DNA from: Acinetobacter terrestris
Lineage (GTDB): Bacteria > Pseudomonadota > Gammaproteobacteria > Pseudomonadales > Moraxellaceae
Direction of reading: 5' to 3'
Assembly (NCBI RefSeq): GCF_004331155.1
Contig: NZ_SJNZ01000020.1
Span: forward strand, 1 to 59,407
DNA length: 59,407 nt
Part shown: positions 54,034-59,407 of the stretch, piece after piece
How positions within the stretch are numbered: position 1 is the first letter of the stretch
How the letters are laid out: the number at the start of each line of letters is the position of its first letter
The notes under the pieces: model-generated
Databases searched by the model: none
Seen by the model: only the letters and a program-made list of their open reading frames with translations
Told to the model about the DNA's origin: nothing
Program-made: the position numbers and the translations under genes

Positions 54034-54369
54034 TTAAGTTTTGTCACTTTCACCCAAAATGGCATTCAGCTCTTCAAACAGGTCCAAATGGTCATCATCT
54101 AAAATAAATTCTTCATCCGCATCAAGCGATTGTTCTGCTTCACCATTTAAAACGGTCTGCTGTTGCTTTAATTTACGGATCTTATACAGTTGCTCCAAAT
54201 TAATACTTTGATTTTCAATAGAAAAAGGGATGGATTTGGTTAGCACGACTTGTTTAAAGAACAGTCGAACCGCTTGTGCCGGCGTAATCCCCAATTGTTT
54301 AAACACCGCAAAAGCATGTTTTTTTTCTTGGGAGTCAAGTCTTATTTGATAAACTTCGGTTTTTCTCAT
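54034..54369 (-). CDS. RelB/DinJ-family antitoxin-like protein without a toxin
   Basis: A 111-residue protein. Residues 1-52 are a RelB/DinJ ribbon-helix-helix: EVYQIRLDSQEKKHAFAVFK, then QLGITPAQAVRLFFKQVV with the following KSIPF. The remaining 60 residues are acidic (SLDADEEFILDDDHLDLFEE), longer than a usual DinJ (about 86). No RelE/YafQ-type toxin lies on either side. It may be an orphan antitoxin or a transcription regulator derived from one. Confidence 0.8.
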   Translation of the reverse strand: MRKTEVYQIRLDSQEKKHAFAVFKQLGITPAQAVRLFFKQVVLTKSIPFSIENQSINLEQLYKIRKLKQQQTVLNGEAEQSLDADEEFILDDDHLDLFEELNAILGESDKT

Positions 54370-54484
54370 AATTTTCTGAATACATCTAATTACTTAACTT
54401 TTCAGCATTTATTTTAATCAAATCTAATGTAATTTCAATATTCATACACTATATTTACGAAAATAATTTGTAATGACAAGCTTA

Positions 54485-55390
54485 TTACAATGTCAACTCA
54501 AAGTTGGACGAAAATTGCATATCCTGAAAAGTGATAGGATCATTAAACTGAATATGCTTTGCTAAAAGCTGTAATGGTGCGGAAAAGTCATCTTCCCTTT
54601 TATGCTGTACCACTGGATAAAAAGGATCATTTTTAATGGCAATGCCTAAACTGTTCAAATGGACACGCAATTGATGTTGCTTACCCGTGATCGGTTTAAG
54701 TTCATATTTTCCCCAAACAGCATCATGTTCAATTAAATCAATTTCCGTTTCGCTATTTATTTGCCCTTCAACCACTTGCATCGTATAAAAGGGTTGTCCT
54801 TTTTCCATCCGGTAGCGGGTATGACAAGGAAATGTCAAATCTGCATGAAAAGGAGCAATGGCATGATAGGTTTTACTCACCTGGCGCTGTGCAAACATTT
54901 CTTGATAGATTGCTCGGGTAGAAGGTTGTTTAGAGAATAAAACCACCCCCGCAGTTTCACGGTCGAGACGATGAATCGGGGTTAAAAATTCATTACCGCT
55001 TTGTTTTTTTAAACGCACTAACAGTGTTTCCTGAACGTATTGTCCGGTTGGGCTGATGGTTAAAAAATGCGGTTTATCGATCACTAGCAAGTGTTCATTT
55101 TCAAATAAAATTTCATGTTCAAAGGGAACATGTATTTCGTGTGCTAGACAACGGTAGTAAAACACGTGGCTATTTTCGATATATTCAGAGCTCAAGTTTA
55201 ATACCTGACCTAAAGCATCATAAATTAATCCGTCGGTAAAACGTTGCTGCCATTCAGCGGGTTCAATATGTGCAAACTGCTGACATAAATATTGATAGAC
55301 AGTTGTCGGTGCAGGCTTCATTTTAGGAAGAAATACTTTGCTTGCGCTTACACCATCAATCATGGGTGGAATAAATTCAGTGCTGGTCAT
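54485..55390 (-). CDS. RluA-family pseudouridine synthase
   Basis: A 301-residue pseudouridine synthase. The catalytic aspartate is in HRLDRETAGVVLF; other motifs are LLVIDKPHFLTISPTG, RQVSKTYHAIAP and ITGKQHQLRVHLNSLGIAIKNDP. The N-terminal part (about 90 residues) is an S4-like region with AEWQQRFTDGLIYDA. It is distinct from the RluA at 11773. The target RNA is not shown by the sequence; the family includes RluA, RluC, RluD and TruC. Confidence 0.87.
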   Translation of the reverse strand: MTSTEFIPPMIDGVSASKVFLPKMKPAPTTVYQYLCQQFAHIEPAEWQQRFTDGLIYDALGQVLNLSSEYIENSHVFYYRCLAHEIHVPFEHEILFENEHLLVIDKPHFLTISPTGQYVQETLLVRLKKQSGNEFLTPIHRLDRETAGVVLFSKQPSTRAIYQEMFAQRQVSKTYHAIAPFHADLTFPCHTRYRMEKGQPFYTMQVVEGQINSETEIDLIEHDAVWGKYELKPITGKQHQLRVHLNSLGIAIKNDPFYPVVQHKREDDFSAPLQLLAKHIQFNDPITFQDMQFSSNFELTL

Positions 55391-55541
55391 GTGATTTGTC
55401 TTGGATCAATCTGTCGGTCATTAAAATGAATGATATTTACAGGGAAATGTAGGAAAAGTTACACATTTGCAAGTGCGAGCATGGGCAATAAAGCGGTGCG
55501 ATGCTATCATAATTGGTCTTTGGAATCATGTCGTGAGTAAT

Positions 55542-56018
55542 ATGCAGTATTCATTTAATTTAGCCTTGAACAATGAAGACGATACCCAAAATTTAGCACA
55601 GGTTTTGGCGCAGCATTTTAGCACGGGCGTGGTTTATTTAATTGGCGATTTAGGTGCAGGGAAAACCACACTGACACGCTATTTCTTGCAAAGTTTAGGA
55701 CATCAGGGCGCAGTAAAAAGCCCCACCTATACCTTGGTTGAACCCTATAATATTAACGGTAAAGATATCTTTCATTTCGATTTATACCGTTTAAATGATC
55801 CTTATGAACTTGAACTGATGGGTATTCGCGATTATCTGGAAACACCGGATGCGCTATTTTTATTTGAATGGCCCTCAAAAGGTGGCGATGAAATTCCACA
55901 AGCAGACCTGATTATTAATATTGAAAAGTCTGAAGATGAGCTGACGCGTACAGCAAGTTTAAGTTTTTCATCGGCAGCATTAAAACAAGCATTAGAGAGT
56001 CAACTGAACAATGCGTGA
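55542..56018 (+). CDS. tsaE: tRNA threonylcarbamoyladenosine biosynthesis ATPase TsaE
   Basis: A 158-residue P-loop ATPase that works with TsaB, TsaC and TsaD to make t6A37 in tRNA. Walker A is [20 protein letters not shown], then [11 protein letters not shown] and FHFDLYRL, with [10 protein letters not shown] toward the end. A frame opens upstream at 55467, but ATG 55542 fits the family start. The stop overlaps mutL by 8 bases (ATGCGTGA), so both are co-translated. Confidence 0.94.
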   Translation: MQYSFNLALNNEDDTQNLAQVLAQHFSTGVVYLIGDLGAGKTTLTRYFLQSLGHQGAVKSPTYTLVEPYNINGKDIFHFDLYRLNDPYELELMGIRDYLETPDALFLFEWPSKGGDEIPQADLIINIEKSEDELTRTASLSFSSAALKQALESQLNNA

Positions 56019-57969
56019 TCATTTAAGCGAACGTCGTATTCATACCCTTAATCCTGCACTGGCAAACCAGATTGCTGCAGGTGAGGTGATTGAACGTCCA
56101 GCATCCGTGGTGAAAGAATTATTAGAAAATTCAATTGATGCGGGTGCGACTGAACTTATTATTCGCGTTGAACAAGGTGGCAGCACCTTAATTGAAATTA
56201 TCGACAATGGTCATGGGGTTCATCCTGATGATTTAGCTCTGGCAGTCATGCGTCATGCCACCAGTAAAATTCAAACGGCGGATGATTTACAGGCCATTGT
56301 CAGTTTGGGTTTTCGTGGTGAAGCTTTGGCCTCTATTGCCGCCGTTTCCCGTTTAACCTTGACCAGCAGCCAGAATGATGAAGGTGTCGGTTATCAGGTA
56401 GAAGTGAATGGTACCGCGTTTGATCATCAGGAAATTCAGGCGGTCGCGACTCAAAAAGGCACCCATATTCGGATTCAGGATCTGTTTTTTAATGTGCCTG
56501 CACGGCGTAAATTTTTAAAAAAGCAGGGTACTGAGTTTGGTCATATTGAAGAAATTGTCCGTCGTCTGGCATTAACCCATTTCGATATCCGTTTTGTTTT
56601 AGAGCATAACAATAATATTCGTTTGAACTTGCCGATTGCTGATAGTGGCGAGCTGCGTTTCCAACGTGTTCAGCAGTTATTGGGTCGCCAATTTACTGAA
56701 AATGCCTACTGGATTGATGCCGATAGCATCAGCATGCGTTTGTCTGGTTGGCTCGGACATCCCTCCGATGCGCGTTCACAAGCGGACTTGCAGTATGTCT
56801 ACGTGAATGGGCGGATTGTGAAAGATAAAACCATTTCCCATGCCTTGCGTATGGCTTACGATGGGATTTTGCATGGTCATCAACATGCTGCCTATTTGCT
56901 TTTTTTAGAAGTGGATCCTGAAAATGTCGATGTCAATGTACATCCCACCAAGCATGAAATTCGTTTTTTAAACCAGCGTGAAGTGCATGAATTTGTGCGT
57001 CATTTTGCTAAAGAAACTTTGTCTCAGTTCCAGACGGCAAGTGCTGACCTGGCGCAGGCCATGAAAACGCAAGAGGAGGCTGTTCAGAATCCTCAAGTGC
57101 AGCTTCCGCGTTATCAGGAACAGTTTCAACTCCATCGCGCTGTTGAAACTAAACAGCCTGTCATGGCGTTTGAATCATCTACTGAATTGTTAACGGATTT
57201 CAATGCTTCTAGCCCGCAAACTGTTCAGTACTCGTCACAGTCTTCGCAAAGTCGCTATACGGGATCACAGCAACTGAATAATGCCTTGCAAAGCTATTTA
57301 GCGCCATTGCGTGAATCAACCTCATCGGCTGCGCATACAGAGCTGAATCAATTTGAACAACGTGCAGCCGTTCATGTGGATGAGCATCCATTAGGGATTG
57401 CGATTGCACAATTGCATGGCATTTACATTCTGGCGCAGAACACTGAAGGCTTGATTGTTGTTGATATGCATGCCGCGCATGAGCGGATTGTATTGCAGCA
57501 AATGAAAGCGGCGTGGGACAAGCCAGAATTTTGGACATCACAACAGCTGCTTATTCCCAAAGTCATCAGTATCAGTCGTATGCAAGCCATGCGGGTCGAT
57601 GAGCTAAAAGATCAGCTTGCGCGTTTAGGTCTGGAAATTGATCAATATGGCGATGAACAAGTGATTGTACGTGGGGTGCCTGCCATTTTGCATAAGGCGG
57701 ATTTTGAATCCTTGGTGCCTGAATTGTTGAATGATTTAGACCCGAGTGATGAAGCGCAAGGCTTGCTGCAAAAGCGTGACCAGATTTTAGCGGGAATGGC
57801 GTGTCATGGCGCAGTGCGTGCACATCGTATTTTAAGCCTTTCTGAAATGAATGCCTTGCTGCGCCAAATGGAACAAACCGAATTTGCCAGCCAGTGTAAT
57901 CATGGACGTCCAACCTGGCGTGCATTTCCACTTTCACAATTAGATAAACTTTTTGCTCGAGGAGAGTAG
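56011..57969 (+). CDS. mutL: DNA mismatch repair protein MutL
   Basis: A 652-residue GHKL ATPase. It keeps [33 protein letters not shown], and GFRGEAL, all at the ATP site. A long linker precedes the C-terminal dimerisation domain, which has the endonuclease-like [13 protein letters not shown] at residue 485 and ends with [11 protein letters not shown]. The metal motif DQHA-x2-E-x4-E ends in Gln instead of Glu here. It works with MutS; no MutS is in the window. The operon order tsaE-mutL-miaA-hfq matches E. coli except for the missing amiB. Confidence 0.96.
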   Translation: MRDHLSERRIHTLNPALANQIAAGEVIERPASVVKELLENSIDAGATELIIRVEQGGSTLIEIIDNGHGVHPDDLALAVMRHATSKIQTADDLQAIVSLGFRGEALASIAAVSRLTLTSSQNDEGVGYQVEVNGTAFDHQEIQAVATQKGTHIRIQDLFFNVPARRKFLKKQGTEFGHIEEIVRRLALTHFDIRFVLEHNNNIRLNLPIADSGELRFQRVQQLLGRQFTENAYWIDADSISMRLSGWLGHPSDARSQADLQYVYVNGRIVKDKTISHALRMAYDGILHGHQHAAYLLFLEVDPENVDVNVHPTKHEIRFLNQREVHEFVRHFAKETLSQFQTASADLAQAMKTQEEAVQNPQVQLPRYQEQFQLHRAVETKQPVMAFESSTELLTDFNASSPQTVQYSSQSSQSRYTGSQQLNNALQSYLAPLRESTSSAAHTELNQFEQRAAVHVDEHPLGIAIAQLHGIYILAQNTEGLIVVDMHAAHERIVLQQMKAAWDKPEFWTSQQLLIPKVISISRMQAMRVDELKDQLARLGLEIDQYGDEQVIVRGVPAILHKADFESLVPELLNDLDPSDEAQGLLQKRDQILAGMACHGAVRAHRILSLSEMNALLRQMEQTEFASQCNHGRPTWRAFPLSQLDKLFARGE

Positions 57970-57975
57970 TTGTAC

Positions 57976-58920
57976 ATGTCAAATCAATTGCCGGTCATCA
58001 ATTTAATGGGACCAACTGCAAGTGGTAAAACCGCTTTGGCATGTGAACTTTATGAGCAAGGTCATTTTGAGCTTATCTCCGTCGATTCTGCGCTGGTTTA
58101 TAAAGATATGGACATTGGTACGGCAAAACCAACGAAAGAGGAGCAGGCGCGTTATCCGCATCATCTGATTGATATTATTACGCCTTTGGAAGTGTATTCA
58201 GCTGCGCAGTTTGTAGAAGATGCTTGTCTGCTGATTGATGATATGCATGCACGTGGTAAAACACCTATTTTGGTGGGCGGAACCATGCTTTATTTCAAAG
58301 CCTTACTAGAAGGATTGTCGAGCAATTTACCTAGTGCTGATCATGCTGTCCGGGCTGAAATTGAAGCGCAAGCAGAACAACAAGGCTGGGATGTGGTGTA
58401 TGCAGAATTATGTGCGGTAGATCCCTTGGCAGGACAGAAATTCAAGATCAGTGATAAACAAAGAATTATCCGTGCATTAGAAGTATTTAAGCTCACAGGG
58501 CAGCCGATTACAAAACTACAAGCCGAGCAACCCAAAAATGTACCATATCGTTACACTTTTCATAATCATGCTTTATTGCCTGATCGTGTAGAATTACATA
58601 AACGTATTGAACAGCGGCTTAAAACTATGTGGGATATCGGATTTTTACATGAAGTAGAAGGTCTGATTGAAAAATACGATTTAAATGATAATTTACCTTC
58701 CATGCGTTCCGTCGGTTATCGTCAAACTTTAGAATTCCTGCAAAAAAGTGATCAAAGTAACGAAAAAAGGCAAGAAATGGAGGATAAGTCTTTGTTTGCG
58801 ACACGACAACTTGCAAAACGTCAATATACGTGGTTAAGATCTTTGCAAGAATCGCATAATTTTAAAACATATTCGACCATAACGCAGGCTCAAGAAGACT
58901 TGCGAAAGTGTTACGGATAA
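57976..58920 (+). CDS. miaA: tRNA dimethylallyltransferase MiaA
   Basis: A 314-residue enzyme that adds dimethylallyl to A37 of tRNA. Walker A is [15 protein letters not shown], then [52 protein letters not shown] and the C-terminal [25 protein letters not shown]. The in-frame TTG at 57970 is less likely than ATG 57976. It follows mutL with a 6-base gap; hfq is 91 bases further on. Confidence 0.96.
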   Translation: MSNQLPVINLMGPTASGKTALACELYEQGHFELISVDSALVYKDMDIGTAKPTKEEQARYPHHLIDIITPLEVYSAAQFVEDACLLIDDMHARGKTPILVGGTMLYFKALLEGLSSNLPSADHAVRAEIEAQAEQQGWDVVYAELCAVDPLAGQKFKISDKQRIIRALEVFKLTGQPITKLQAEQPKNVPYRYTFHNHALLPDRVELHKRIEQRLKTMWDIGFLHEVEGLIEKYDLNDNLPSMRSVGYRQTLEFLQKSDQSNEKRQEMEDKSLFATRQLAKRQYTWLRSLQESHNFKTYSTITQAQEDLRKCYG

Positions 58921-59011
58921 AGCAAAATTTAGTAACTGTCTTTTTATAATTTTTATTTGAATAATAGAGATAGTTTTTGCGCTGATTTTTAAATTTTTTT
59001 GGAGTTATAAC

Positions 59012-59407
59012 ATGTCTAAAGGTCAAACTTTACAAGATCCGTTCTTGAATTCTCTCCGTAAGGAACGCATCCCTGTTTCTATCTTCCTTGTTAACGGTAT
59101 TAAATTACAAGGTCATATTGAATCTTTTGACCAATATGTCGTTTTATTAAAAAATACTGTAAGCCAAATGGTTTACAAACATGCGATTTCTACAGTAGTT
59201 CCTGCACGTAACCCACGTCCTGCTGGTGCTCCTGCTGGTGCTCAAGGCGCTCCTGGTAGCTTTGGTGCACAAGGTGGTCAAGGTGGCTTCGGTGGTCAAC
59301 CTGGCGGCTTCGGTGGTCAAGGTGGCTTCGGTGGTCAACCTGGCGGCTTTGGCGGTCAAGGTGGCTTCGGTGGTCAACCTGGCGGTTTTGGTGGTCAAGG
59401 CGGTTTT
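59012..59407 (+). CDS. hfq: RNA chaperone Hfq, cut by the window edge
   Basis: 132 codons with no stop; the protein continues beyond the window. The core Sm domain (residues 1-65) is intact: [40 protein letters not shown] and [16 protein letters not shown], with the proximal-face KH. Hfq is a hexameric sRNA-mRNA matchmaker. After residue 70 the protein is a glycine-rich tail of Gly, Gln and Phe, as known from Acinetobacter. TGGAG sits before ATG 59012. Confidence 0.95.
   Translation, partial: MSKGQTLQDPFLNSLRKERIPVSIFLVNGIKLQGHIESFDQYVVLLKNTVSQMVYKHAISTVVPARNPRPAGAPAGAQGAPGSFGAQGGQGGFGGQPGGFGGQGGFGGQPGGFGGQGGFGGQPGGFGGQGGF
59273..59407 (+). repeat. 39-bp tandem repeat in the hfq tail
   Basis: From residue 88 the 13-residue unit [13 protein letters not shown] occurs three times exactly at the protein level, followed by six residues of a fourth before the window ends. 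DNA copies differ only at a few third bases. The copy number is thus prone to change by slippage. Confidence 0.9.

Noticed and set aside
53500..54369. GNAT enzyme and RelB-like protein as a toxin-antitoxin pair
   Set aside because: Toxin GNATs pair with DUF1778-type antitoxins encoded directly upstream with overlap. Here there is a gap of about 90 bases, the antitoxin-like gene is RelB type, and the GNAT looks metabolic.
1..59407. CRISPR arrays, prophage, tRNA and rRNA genes
   Set aside because: No spaced direct repeats, phage structural genes, cloverleaf-like stretches or rRNA segments were seen on either strand.

Overview
The window looks like chromosome of an Acinetobacter species, AT-rich (roughly 40% GC by eye). 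The clearest marks are an Hfq with a long repetitive glycine-rich tail, a tsaE-mutL-miaA-hfq run without amiB between tsaE and mutL, a DesT-like repressor divergent from a desaturase and its reductase, and many short Acinetobacter-type lipoproteins and small conserved unknowns. No rRNA, tRNA, CRISPR array or prophage is visible. The sequence is cut at both ends: a transposase at the left and hfq at the right are partial.

Layout. 1-540: the 5' end of an IS630-type insertion sequence beside a small, broken membrane-protein gene. 550-6670: an amidohydrolase, a DUF3144 protein, an unknown, two tandem CYTH-CHAD proteins (one with an eroded CHAD domain) and an Mpo1/DUF962 protein. 6758-9714: a predicted small RNA, thiE, hemL and a GlcG/HbpS-type protein. 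10121-11643: a lipoprotein and a decayed EntB-like gene. 11773-15400: rluA and rapA, neighbours also in E. coli. 15550-19860: a lone PAAR protein, a hydrolase, then desT and the divergent desaturase operon.

20407-23997: five genes of a type IV minor-pilin operon (PilE-like, FimT/U, PilV, PilW and an unusually large PilX-like protein) with no pilY1. 24008-31796: a HAD phosphatase, a DUF1615 lipoprotein, dusB, a glycine-zipper protein, a nitronate monooxygenase, an overlapping radical-SAM/DUF4130 pair of presumed DNA metabolism, and a lipoprotein. 31862-38419: a thiosulfate-type transporter, a VIT-family metal transporter, an alanine-rich lipoprotein, and the peroxide-reducing pair ahpF and ahpC, separated by three small genes.

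38745-48760: a structured element, hrpA, a KAS III plus acyltransferase pair, a large PcfJ-like unknown and a PIF1-type helicase. 48831-52655: an isolated mhpB-type dioxygenase, a small internally repeated protein, a decayed 5' fragment of metE, and metR with an intact-looking MetR box between them. 52797-59407: rsuA, a GNAT enzyme, an orphan RelB/DinJ-like antitoxin, a second RluA-type enzyme, then tsaE, mutL, miaA and hfq.

Most genes are ordinary housekeeping. The places that best reward a second look are the metE remnant, the pilin operon, the radical-SAM pair, the degenerate CHAD paralogue, the PcfJ-like protein, the repeat protein at 50269 and two candidate RNAs (6793-6882 and 38745-38817).
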